A DNA stretch of 24,842 bases. Source: an uncultured Bacillota bacterium. GTDB lineage: Bacteria > Bacillota > Clostridia > Peptostreptococcales > Anaerovoracaceae. How positions within the stretch are numbered: position 1 is the first letter of the stretch; each line of letters begins with the position of its first letter. The position numbers and the translations under genes were made by a program. The stretch covers positions 1 to 24,842 of the forward strand of contig CAMNNV010000003.1 in NCBI GenBank assembly GCA_946546075.1, given 5' to 3'. The notes beneath the pieces are model-generated. The model was not told where the DNA came from. It saw only the letters and a list, made by a program, of their open reading frames with translations, and made no database searches. Shown piece by piece: positions 14,558 through 21,824 of the stretch.

Positions 14558-16135
14558 ATGAGATACAGGATCGATCAGATAAAAATCAGACCGGGAGAAG
14601 ATAAGGACACCTTCGCGCGGGCCATAAAGAAAAAACTGCGGCGAAGGGACCTCAAGATCTCGGATATCGAGATCCTGAAGGAGTCCATCGACGCAAGGAA
14701 AAAACCGGACGTGAGGCTCGTGTATTCCCTGAGCTTCGAGTGTCCGCAGAAGCTGGATCTTCCGGAGCACAGGAGGACTGAGTACCGCCCGCCTTTTGGA
14801 GAAGAAGAACTCCGGGAGATGAAACGTCACTCCTTTGGGAGACCTGTTGTGGCAGGATACGGACCTGCCGGCATGTTCGCGGCGCTGATGTTGGCGAAGT
14901 GGGGACTTGCGCCCATCGTTGCAGAGCGGGGCGAGCAGGTAGAAGACAGGGTGAAGTCCGTGGAGACTTTCTGGGAAACGGGCAAGCTGGACACCGAATC
15001 GAACGTCCAGTTCGGAGAAGGCGGAGCAGGGACATTCTCGGACGGCAAGCTGACCACAGGTGCGAAGGACAAGAGGAACCGATTCATCCTGGAGACCTTC
15101 GCAGAGGCAGGTGCAGACCCAGAGATTTTATATAAACAGAAACCGCATATCGGCACGGATAAACTGAGAGGCATCGTGCGGAGCATGCGGCAGCAGACCA
15201 TCGAAATGGGAGGAGAATTCCTCTTCTCCACGAAGCTGGTGGACGTGCTCACGGACGAAAAGGGGAGTCTGACAGGCGTCGTTCTTCTGGACAACAAGAC
15301 GGGAGAAACGAGGACCGTCGAGACGGATTGTCTGATCCTTGCCACAGGCCACAGTGCTGCAGATACATTCAAGATGCTCTACGACAAGGGCATGAAGATG
15401 GAGCAGAAGCCGTTTTCGGTAGGGGTGAGGATCGAGCATCCTCAGGAGAAGATCGACAGAGCCCAGTATGGTGATCCCGAACTTGCCAAGGTGTTGGGGC
15501 CGGCGGAATACAAGCTGAACCACAGGTGCAGAAGCGGCAGAGGCGTGTATACCTTCTGCATGTGTCCGGGAGGCCGGGTCATCAATTCCGCATCGGAGAC
15601 CACGGGGATCGTCACCAACGGCATGAGCATGAGCGCAAGAGACAGCGGGACGGCAAACAGCGGACTTCTGGTGGATGTACGGACAGAAGATTTCGGGTCG
15701 GAGCATCCTCTCGCGGGAGTCTGGTTCCAGCGAAAATACGAGAAACTTGCCCTGGAAGCTGCCGGGAGCATGCCGCAGATGCCGAAGACGACATACGGCA
15801 GATTCAGAGAAGATCCGGAGGACAACGTGCGCAGATGTCTGCCGGGATTCGCAGCAGATTCCATCATCGAAGCGATGCCGCATCTTGGCAGGAAGCTGCA
15901 GGGGTTTGATGATGAAGACAGCATTTTCACAGGTGTGGAGACGAGAAGTTCATCACCGGTGAGGATCTGCAGAGATGAGAAAGGCATGAGCTCCATCCGC
16001 GGGATCATGCCGGCAGGAGAAGGCCCGGGATATGCCGGGGGGATCATGTCGGCAGCTGCCGATGGGATAAGGACAGCCGAGAAACTCGTGCTTTCAAGGC
16101 TGGTGGAAATAAAAGATAAGGAGAAACAGATTTGA
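14558..16135 (+). CDS. FAD-dependent dehydrogenase of the COG2509 family
   Basis: This 525-residue protein has the two-part layout of its family. A small N-terminal domain (about residues 1-60) ends with ESIDARKKPDVRLVYSL. It is followed by an FAD/NAD(P) dinucleotide fold, VVAGYGPAGMFAAL (G100-x-G102-x2-G105), and the conserved NVQFGEGGAGTFSDGKLTT. CMCPGGRVINSASE and MPAGEGPGYAGGIMSAAADG are further family hallmarks. Length is normal. The biochemical reaction is not established for the family. The start lies 1 base after the preceding stop with only a weak Shine-Dalgarno site, so translation is probably coupled. Its stop codon overlaps the TTG start of phoH. Confidence 0.9.
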   Translation: MRYRIDQIKIRPGEDKDTFARAIKKKLRRRDLKISDIEILKESIDARKKPDVRLVYSLSFECPQKLDLPEHRRTEYRPPFGEEELREMKRHSFGRPVVAGYGPAGMFAALMLAKWGLAPIVAERGEQVEDRVKSVETFWETGKLDTESNVQFGEGGAGTFSDGKLTTGAKDKRNRFILETFAEAGADPEILYKQKPHIGTDKLRGIVRSMRQQTIEMGGEFLFSTKLVDVLTDEKGSLTGVVLLDNKTGETRTVETDCLILATGHSAADTFKMLYDKGMKMEQKPFSVGVRIEHPQEKIDRAQYGDPELAKVLGPAEYKLNHRCRSGRGVYTFCMCPGGRVINSASETTGIVTNGMSMSARDSGTANSGLLVDVRTEDFGSEHPLAGVWFQRKYEKLALEAAGSMPQMPKTTYGRFREDPEDNVRRCLPGFAADSIIEAMPHLGRKLQGFDDEDSIFTGVETRSSSPVRICRDEKGMSSIRGIMPAGEGPGYAGGIMSAAADGIRTAEKLVLSRLVEIKDKEKQI

Positions 16136-17121
16136 CAGGACCGAATCACGAAAACAGTGAAATGATCAGAGTCAGCATCGATGAGACGGTGGACAGAGCC
16201 GAGCTCTTCGGTGGAATGGATAAGAATCTCAAGATGGTAGAAGACGAATACGGTGTCGCCGTCATCCAAAGGGACAACGATCTTCTCATAAAGGGCGAAC
16301 GTCCGCAGGAGGCCGCAAGGGTCATCGAAGAGATGATGGACGTCCTCGACAAGCATGAGAAACTCGATGAGCAGAAGATCAACTACATCGAGGACCTCGA
16401 CAAAGAAGGAAGGTCGTTCAAAGACGAAGCACCGGGGCGCAACGTGATCTGCTTTACCCATGATGGCAAGCCCCTCAAGGCGAAGACGTCAGGACAGGCA
16501 GGCTATGTGGACACCATAAGAAAAAAGGATGTCGTCTTCGGGATAGGTCCTGCCGGTACAGGTAAGACGTATCTCGCTGTGGCCATGGCCGTCAATGCTC
16601 TGAAGAACAAGGAGATCAACAGGATCATCCTGGCAAGACCTGCCGTGGAAGCGGGGGAGAGGCTGGGATTCCTTCCGGGAGACCTTCAGGAGAAGGTGGA
16701 TCCGTACCTCAGACCTCTTTATGATGCCCTTTATGACATGCTGGGGAGGGAGACGGCTGCAAGGCTCAAGGAGCGCGGCACCATAGAGGTGGTCCCTCTC
16801 GCATACATGAGGGGAAGGACTTTGGATAATTCGTTCATCATCCTTGACGAGGCGCAGAACACGACGCCGGAACAGATGAAGATGTTCCTTACGAGAATGG
16901 GCTTCGGCTCCAAGGTGGTCATCACCGGCGACATTACGCAGGTGGACCTGCCGAGGGGCAAGAGGTCAGGTCTCATCGAGGCCCAGAGAGTGCTCAGAAA
17001 CGTCAAAGAAATCGGCTTCTGCTACCTCAAGGACGTGGATGTGGTAAGGCACCAGCTCGTCAAGAAGATCGTAAATGCATACGAGGATTACTACAGGCAT
17101 AACCCGCCTGCAGAGGACTAG
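16132..17121 (+). CDS. phoH: PhoH-like ATPase
   Basis: This 329-residue protein has an N-terminal nucleic-acid-binding-like region (residues 1-105) and a C-terminal P-loop ATPase domain: Walker A GPAGTGKT at 139-146, Walker B IILDEAQN with Asp239 and Glu240, and TGDITQVDLP as sensor. PhoH proteins are RNA-associated ATPases or helicases, and the gene habitually sits next to ybeY, as here (11 bases). The TTG at 16132 is taken as start because AAGGAGA lies 7 bases before it and the N-terminus then has family length. The first ATG, at 16162, lacks a ribosome site. TTG overlaps the TGA of the previous gene, a sign of coupling. The yqfC/yqfD genes that often precede phoH in Bacillota are absent, replaced by flavoproteins. 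Confidence 0.95.
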   Translation: MTGPNHENSEMIRVSIDETVDRAELFGGMDKNLKMVEDEYGVAVIQRDNDLLIKGERPQEAARVIEEMMDVLDKHEKLDEQKINYIEDLDKEGRSFKDEAPGRNVICFTHDGKPLKAKTSGQAGYVDTIRKKDVVFGIGPAGTGKTYLAVAMAVNALKNKEINRIILARPAVEAGERLGFLPGDLQEKVDPYLRPLYDALYDMLGRETAARLKERGTIEVVPLAYMRGRTLDNSFIILDEAQNTTPEQMKMFLTRMGFGSKVVITGDITQVDLPRGKRSGLIEAQRVLRNVKEIGFCYLKDVDVVRHQLVKKIVNAYEDYYRHNPPAED

Positions 17122-17132
17122 AAGGAGAACAG

Positions 17133-17597
17133 ATGAGGATCCTATACAACGACGAACAAGAAAAAATCAGCAGTGAGCTTCTGGCTGTCTATGAGAAGGC
17201 AGCATCGATCTGCGTGAGCATGGAAGGACTGGATCCTGAGGACATCGAGATCAGCCTCAGCTTCGTAGATGGCGATGAGATCAGGACGCTCAACAGAGAA
17301 TACAGAGGCGTCGATCAGGTGACAGATGTGCTGTCATTTCCTCTGATCGAAGACTTCAGCGAGATCGGGGACGCCCCGGAGGGGGAACTCTTCCTGGGAG
17401 ACGTCGTCATCAATATGGACAGAGTAAGAGAGCAGGCAGAAGAGTACGGCCACTCTTTTGAGAGAGAAGCGGTATACCTCTTCGTGCACAGTGTTTGTCA
17501 CCTCCTGGGATTCGATCACATGGAGGAGGAAGAAAAGAAAGAGATGAGGCAGAGGGAAGAAGAAGTCATGAAACTTCTCAGCCTCGAAAGGAGTTAG
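17133..17597 (+). CDS. ybeY: rRNA maturation endoribonuclease YbeY
   Basis: This 154-residue UPF0054 metalloprotein has the zinc motif HSVCHLLGFDH, with His119, His123 and His129. The phrases LNREYRGVDQVTDVLSFP and LGDVVIN are also typical. The family acts in 16S rRNA 3'-end maturation and ribosome quality control, and it cooperates with Era and PhoH-type proteins, both encoded in the same operon here. AAGGAGA precedes the ATG at 17133. The gene for diacylglycerol kinase (dgkA), which often separates ybeY from cdd in Bacillota, is not present; cdd follows after 2 bases. Confidence 0.97.
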   Translation: MRILYNDEQEKISSELLAVYEKAASICVSMEGLDPEDIEISLSFVDGDEIRTLNREYRGVDQVTDVLSFPLIEDFSEIGDAPEGELFLGDVVINMDRVREQAEEYGHSFEREAVYLFVHSVCHLLGFDHMEEEEKKEMRQREEEVMKLLSLERS

Positions 17598-17599
17598 TC

Positions 17600-18007
17600 A
17601 TGGCTGTAGATATGGAATTGGCAAAGCAGCTCTATGAAATGGCTGCGGAAGCAAGCGAGAATGCTTATGCACCGTTCTCCGATTTTCACGTAGGCGCAGC
17701 GCTCATAACATCCAGCGGCAGAGTGTACACGGGTGTCAATATCGAGAACTCATCTTTTGGCGCGACGATCTGTGCAGAGAGAACGGCGTTCGTCAAGGCG
17801 ATCTCCGAAGGCGAAAGGGATTTTGATGCCATCGCAGTATATGCAAAGGGTGCGGAGTCTATCCCGTGCGGTATCTGCAGGCAGTTCATGTTCGAATTCG
17901 CTCCGGACATCGCAGTGATTACCGGGGTAGATGAAGACCATCTGAATATAAGGACTCTGGGAGAATTGCTGCCGATAGGGTTCAAGCTCGAAGGAGGAAA
18001 CAAGTGA
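17600..18007 (+). CDS. cdd: Cytidine deaminase
   Basis: This 135-residue tetrameric-type enzyme converts cytidine and deoxycytidine to the uridine forms in pyrimidine salvage. The zinc site is complete: CAE with Cys58 and Glu60 as proton carrier, and PCGIC with Cys90 and Cys93. AYAPFSDFHVGAAL and GVNIENSSFGATICAE are further family phrases. The frame stays open upstream to 17495, inside ybeY. The ATG at 17600 is chosen because AAAGGAG lies 6 bases before it and the length then matches the family. The stop TGA overlaps the GTG start of era (GTGA at 18004-18007). Confidence 0.97.
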   Translation: MAVDMELAKQLYEMAAEASENAYAPFSDFHVGAALITSSGRVYTGVNIENSSFGATICAERTAFVKAISEGERDFDAIAVYAKGAESIPCGICRQFMFEFAPDIAVITGVDEDHLNIRTLGELLPIGFKLEGGNK

Positions 18008-18903
18008 AGACGGGATTCGTAGGGATAGTAGGAAGACCAAACGTGGGCAAATCGACGCTCCTCAACGCTATTTTGGGGGAGAAGATCGCGATAACAACGG
18101 AGAAACCTCAGACCACGAGAAATACGATACGCGGTATCTATACACATTACGCAGAAAACGAAAATGAAGAGGATATGCAGCTGATCTTCATCGATACGCC
18201 GGGCATACATAAACCGAGGACGAAGCTCGGGGAGTTCATGACGGATTCTGCCATCGGCACATTCAGCGAAGTGGATGCCATCATCTTTATCGTCGATGAT
18301 GAGCTCAGCGCAGGCCCGGGGGACAAGTATATCCTCGATCTTCTGACGAAGGTGGATACGCCGAAGATCCTCGTGATAAACAAGATCGACACCATGGATC
18401 CAGAGAAATACAAACGTATCTACGATGAGTATGACAACATGGGAGTGTTCGAAGATATCATAGGGACAGCCGCCAAGACAGGCCTCAATGTGGAGGACGT
18501 CATCAAATCTGCAGCGAGCTTCATGGAGGAAGGACCGATGTACTTCCCGGATGACATGGTGACGGAGCATCCGGAGAGATTCATCGTCAGCGAGATCATC
18601 AGAGAAAAGGTGCTCCTCTACCTCAGAGACGAAGTGCCTCACGGCGTCGCGGTAGAGATCGAAAGCTTCAAAGAAGAGAAGGATATGGCAAAGATATCGG
18701 CGGTCATCTATTGCGAGAAGAAGTCCCACAAGGGCATGATCATCGGCAAAGGCGGACGGAAACTGAAGGGCATAGGCAAGAGCGCAAGGGAAGAGGTCGA
18801 GGCTCTTCTCGGCATGAAGGTCTATATGGAACTTTGGGTCAAGGTAAAAGAACACTGGCGTGACAGCGACATCGCGCTGAGCAATTTCGGATATAAGGAC
18901 TGA
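18004..18903 (+). CDS. era: GTPase Era
   Basis: This 299-residue GTPase binds 16S rRNA near its 3' end and guides small-subunit assembly. Motifs seen are G1 GRPNVGKST (10-18), DTPGIH as G3, NKID as G4, and a C-terminal KH RNA-binding domain with GMIIGKGGRKLK and a closing LWVKVKEHWRDS. Length matches the family. It starts with GTG, supported by an AAGGAGG site six bases upstream; translation is probably coupled to cdd through the GTGA overlap. The ybeY-cdd-era-recO order is conserved in Bacillota and links Era with YbeY functionally. Confidence 0.98.
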   Translation: MKTGFVGIVGRPNVGKSTLLNAILGEKIAITTEKPQTTRNTIRGIYTHYAENENEEDMQLIFIDTPGIHKPRTKLGEFMTDSAIGTFSEVDAIIFIVDDELSAGPGDKYILDLLTKVDTPKILVINKIDTMDPEKYKRIYDEYDNMGVFEDIIGTAAKTGLNVEDVIKSAASFMEEGPMYFPDDMVTEHPERFIVSEIIREKVLLYLRDEVPHGVAVEIESFKEEKDMAKISAVIYCEKKSHKGMIIGKGGRKLKGIGKSAREEVEALLGMKVYMELWVKVKEHWRDSDIALSNFGYKD

Positions 18904-18908
18904 CGGTG

Positions 18909-19664
18909 ATGCGTACAGAAACGGAAGGGATCGTATTAAAAAGACGGAAAATCAGCGAGAAGACGCAGATGATCACTCTTTTCACGAAGGAATTCGGCAA
19001 GATAACGGCCGGGACGAACCTTACGGAAGGAAGAAACCGCGGTATGCCTGCACTGCATGCTTTCACCTACGGCAGGTATGAGCTCAACAAGAGCAGGGAC
19101 AACTATTTCATCAACAAAGCGGAGACGGTCAAGAGCTTTTATCCTCTGGCAGAGGATCCGGATAAATTCTTCCACGCAAGTTACGTTCTGGAATTTACGG
19201 ACAAGGTCCTTGCAGAGGAAGCGCCGGAGCCCGGAGTATACGGTGTATTAAGGGATTATCTGGAGCTTCTCACCGAGAGGAAGAGGGGCCTCGGCACCTT
19301 GGTGCTGGCGTATCAGGCAAAGGTGATCGACTATCTTGGTCAGGGTCCGGAGCTCGAAAGATGTGTCATATGCGGTGAAAAAAAGGAAGCGGATGCATTC
19401 AGCATATCCGATGGCGGGATCATGTGCGCAGACTGCCACAAAAATATGGAACAGCAGCACCTTGAAGTACCGGCGGAGACATTGATTTATAGTACAAAAT
19501 TTGGTATAGTTAACGTGCTGAAATATTTTAGGGCCAATCCGATGCGAAGCCTTGAAGGCATCGCATTGAGAGAAGATACTGGTAAAGAGCTGCAGAAGCT
19601 CATAAGGGCATATGCAGCATACTATCTTGAAGCCTCAGATCTCAAAAGTGAAGAACTGATCTGA
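18909..19664 (+). CDS. recO: DNA repair protein RecO
   Basis: This 251-residue recombination mediator loads RecA onto single-stranded DNA with RecR (and RecF). The N-terminal OB-fold begins MRTETEGIVLKRRK. A four-cysteine zinc site is complete, with CVIC (Cys152, Cys155) and CADC (Cys173, Cys176). An adjacent GTG at 18906 could also serve as start, adding one residue; AAGGA at 18895-18899 fits either. The gene is 5 bases after era. A strong promoter-like sequence lies inside its 3' part at 19482-19510 and probably serves the genes downstream. Confidence 0.95.
   Translation: MRTETEGIVLKRRKISEKTQMITLFTKEFGKITAGTNLTEGRNRGMPALHAFTYGRYELNKSRDNYFINKAETVKSFYPLAEDPDKFFHASYVLEFTDKVLAEEAPEPGVYGVLRDYLELLTERKRGLGTLVLAYQAKVIDYLGQGPELERCVICGEKKEADAFSISDGGIMCADCHKNMEQQHLEVPAETLIYSTKFGIVNVLKYFRANPMRSLEGIALREDTGKELQKLIRAYAAYYLEASDLKSEELI
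19482..19510 (+). promoter_or_regulatory. Internal promoter within recO
   Basis: TTGATT (19482-19487), a 17-base spacer and TATAGT (19505-19510) preceded by TGG form a near-consensus promoter with an extended -10. It lies in an unusually AT-rich patch of recO, about 175 bases before the DUF4342 gene. It would let DUF4342, glyQS and ppdK be expressed above the upstream repair genes. Confidence 0.6.
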
Positions 19665-19685
19665 GAAGTTAAAGGAGGTAACACA

Positions 19686-20348
19686 ATGGAGATCACATTA
19701 GAAAAGATCGAACTGGTAAAGGACAGAACAGGGGTCACTTATGCAGAAGCGAAACAGGCTCTGGAAGAGGCTGACGGCAGCGTTGTAGACGCAATAATCG
19801 CTATCGAAGAGTCAGTCAACCTGGGAGATAAAAAGTCAAGCGGTATCGGCGCTAAGACAGAGGCAGTCGTAGGCGCGATCAAAGAACAGGTAACGAAGGG
19901 CAATGTGTCCAGGATCAGAGTCAGAAGAGAAGGCGAGCTTATCCTCAACGTACCTCTCAATGCCGGTATTATCGGACTCGTTATCGCCCCTATCGCTTCC
20001 GTTGCAGGTATCGTTGCAGCATTCGGATTCAAATGCACGATCGAAGTTGTCAAAGAAGACGGAACGATCCTCGATATCAGCGATGCAGTAACAGATGCAG
20101 TTGGCTCCGTTACAGAGAAGGGAAGCGCAGCAGCTGCAGCAGCAAAAGAAAAGGGCGCTGAGTTCTATGCTAAGGGAAGAGAAATGGCAGAGGACGCAGT
20201 AGAGAAGGCTGGAGATGCTAAGGCTAAGGCTGAGGAGAAGGCTGAAGAAGTCAAGGCCAGATTCAAGGACGACGACGATGACGATGATGAAGCCGAAGAA
20301 ATAGCCGAAGCAGTTGAAGAAGCTGAGGAAGAAGCAGAAGAAGAATAA
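19686..20348 (+). CDS. UBA-like/DUF4342 protein with long acidic tail
   Basis: This 220-residue protein has three visible parts. Residues 1-42 resemble the UBA/TS-N helical bundle seen in EF-Ts (VKDRTGVTYAEAKQALEEADGSVVDAI). Residues about 55-130 match DUF4342, with a glycine-rich hydrophobic hairpin, NAGIIGLVIAPIASVAGIVA, which may touch a membrane. The rest is an Ala/Lys/Glu amphipathic helix, KAKAEEKAEEVKARF, ending in seven aspartates and a run of Glu/Ala to the stop. The function is unknown; the TS-N-like start suggests contact with the translation machinery, which is inference. A strong AAAGGAGGT site precedes the ATG by 7 bases. It lies between recO and glyQS. Confidence 0.85.
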   Translation: MEITLEKIELVKDRTGVTYAEAKQALEEADGSVVDAIIAIEESVNLGDKKSSGIGAKTEAVVGAIKEQVTKGNVSRIRVRREGELILNVPLNAGIIGLVIAPIASVAGIVAAFGFKCTIEVVKEDGTILDISDAVTDAVGSVTEKGSAAAAAAKEKGAEFYAKGREMAEDAVEKAGDAKAKAEEKAEEVKARFKDDDDDDDEAEEIAEAVEEAEEEAEEE

Positions 20349-20375
20349 AATAAATTGAGATAACGGAGAATGAAC

Positions 20376-21779
20376 ATGAGCACAGAAACAACAATGGAAA
20401 AGATCACAGCCCTGGCGAAGAATCGCGGATTCATATTCCCGGGATCGGAGATCTACGGTGGACTTGCGAATACGTGGGATTATGGTCCTCTCGGTGTTGA
20501 ACTGAAGAACAACATCAAGGATGCCTGGAGACAGAAATTCGTGAGAGAATCAAAGTACAACGTAGGCCTTGATGCGGCCATCCTTATGAACCCGCAGACA
20601 TGGGTAGCATCAGGACACGTAGGCGGATTTTCGGATCCTCTTATCGACTGCAAGGCATGTAAGTCAAGATTCAGAGCAGACCAGCTGATCGAGGAATACA
20701 TGAAGGCGAATGATATCAACGAGGGGCCTGTAGACGGGTGGTCTAACCAGCAGCTCGAGCAGTATATCGAAGATCATGAGATCGTCTGTCCTGACTGCGG
20801 TAAGAAAGATTTTACCGGGATCAGACAGTTCAACCTCATGTTCAAGACATTCCAGGGTGTTACAGAAGACTCCAAGGCAGAGATCTATCTGAGACCGGAA
20901 ACTGCTCAGGGAATCTTCGTTAATTTCAAAAACGTACAGAGAACATCAAGAAAGAAAATACCTTTCGGTATAGCACAGGTGGGAAAATCCTTCAGAAACG
21001 AGATCACACCGGGCAACTTCATCTTCAGAACGAGAGAGTTCGAACAGATGGAACTGGAATTCTTCTGTAAGCCGGGCACAGAGCTCGAATGGTTCGCATA
21101 CTGGAAAGAGTACTGCGCAGACTTTTTGAAGAGCCTTGGACTGAAGGAAGAGCACATCAAGCTCAGAGACCACAAGCCTGAAGAACTGTCACACTACAGC
21201 AACGCCACTACGGATATCGAGTTCCTGTTCCCATTCGGATGGGGAGAACTGTGGGGCATCGCATCGAGAACGGACTTCGACCTCAATGCACACATGAACA
21301 CTTCAGGTCAGGACATGAGCTATCTCGATCCTGAGACAAACGAGAAATACGTTCCATACTGCATCGAGCCATCCGTGGGCGTTGAAAGAATGCTGCTTGC
21401 ATTCCTCGTCGACGCATACGACGAAGAGACGATCACAGACGGTAAGGGCAAAGAAGATACAAGAACAGTCATGAGACTCCATCCTGCACTTGCACCGTTC
21501 AAGGCAGCAGTACTGCCGCTGTCAAAGAAGCTGGCGCCTGTAGCAGAGCCTATCTATGAGGAACTGACGAAGTACTTCAATGTTGATTACGATGCAGCAG
21601 GATCGATCGGTAAGAGATACAGAAGAGAAGATGAGATCGGCACACCATTCTCCATCTGTGTCGACTTTGATACAGAGTCAGACGGATGTGTCACGATCAG
21701 AGACAGAGATACGATGGATCAGGTGAGAGTCCCTGTAAGCGAAGTAAGGGGATATATCGAAGAGAGATTGAGATTCTAA
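20376..21779 (+). CDS. glyQS: Glycyl-tRNA synthetase, dimeric single-chain type
   Basis: This 467-residue class II synthetase charges tRNA-Gly. It is the alpha2 type, not the two-subunit glyQ/glyS form. Seen are motif 1 around WDYGPLGVELKNNIK, a zinc ribbon with Cys92-x2-Cys95 and Cys138-x2-Cys141, motif 2 FRNEITPGNFIFRTREFEQ near 206-224, motif 3 PSVGVERMLLAFL, and a C-terminal anticodon-binding domain from about residue 365. The ATG at 20376 is chosen over the one at 20370 because the CGGAG site is 7 bases from the former and 1 base from the latter. The 27-base gap after the DUF4342 gene leaves no room for a T-box leader. Arginine is nearly always AGA, as in ppdK, which suggests high expression. 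Confidence 0.97.
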   Translation: MSTETTMEKITALAKNRGFIFPGSEIYGGLANTWDYGPLGVELKNNIKDAWRQKFVRESKYNVGLDAAILMNPQTWVASGHVGGFSDPLIDCKACKSRFRADQLIEEYMKANDINEGPVDGWSNQQLEQYIEDHEIVCPDCGKKDFTGIRQFNLMFKTFQGVTEDSKAEIYLRPETAQGIFVNFKNVQRTSRKKIPFGIAQVGKSFRNEITPGNFIFRTREFEQMELEFFCKPGTELEWFAYWKEYCADFLKSLGLKEEHIKLRDHKPEELSHYSNATTDIEFLFPFGWGELWGIASRTDFDLNAHMNTSGQDMSYLDPETNEKYVPYCIEPSVGVERMLLAFLVDAYDEETITDGKGKEDTRTVMRLHPALAPFKAAVLPLSKKLAPVAEPIYEELTKYFNVDYDAAGSIGKRYRREDEIGTPFSICVDFDTESDGCVTIRDRDTMDQVRVPVSEVRGYIEERLRF

Positions 21780-21824
21780 TCACACCACTAATGTAATGCT
21801 ATCATAAAAAGGAGAGAATGTATT

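Noticed and set aside
20349..20375. T-box leader in front of the glycyl-tRNA synthetase gene
   Set aside because: Only 27 bases separate it from the preceding gene and no T-box sequence is visible in the coding region before it.
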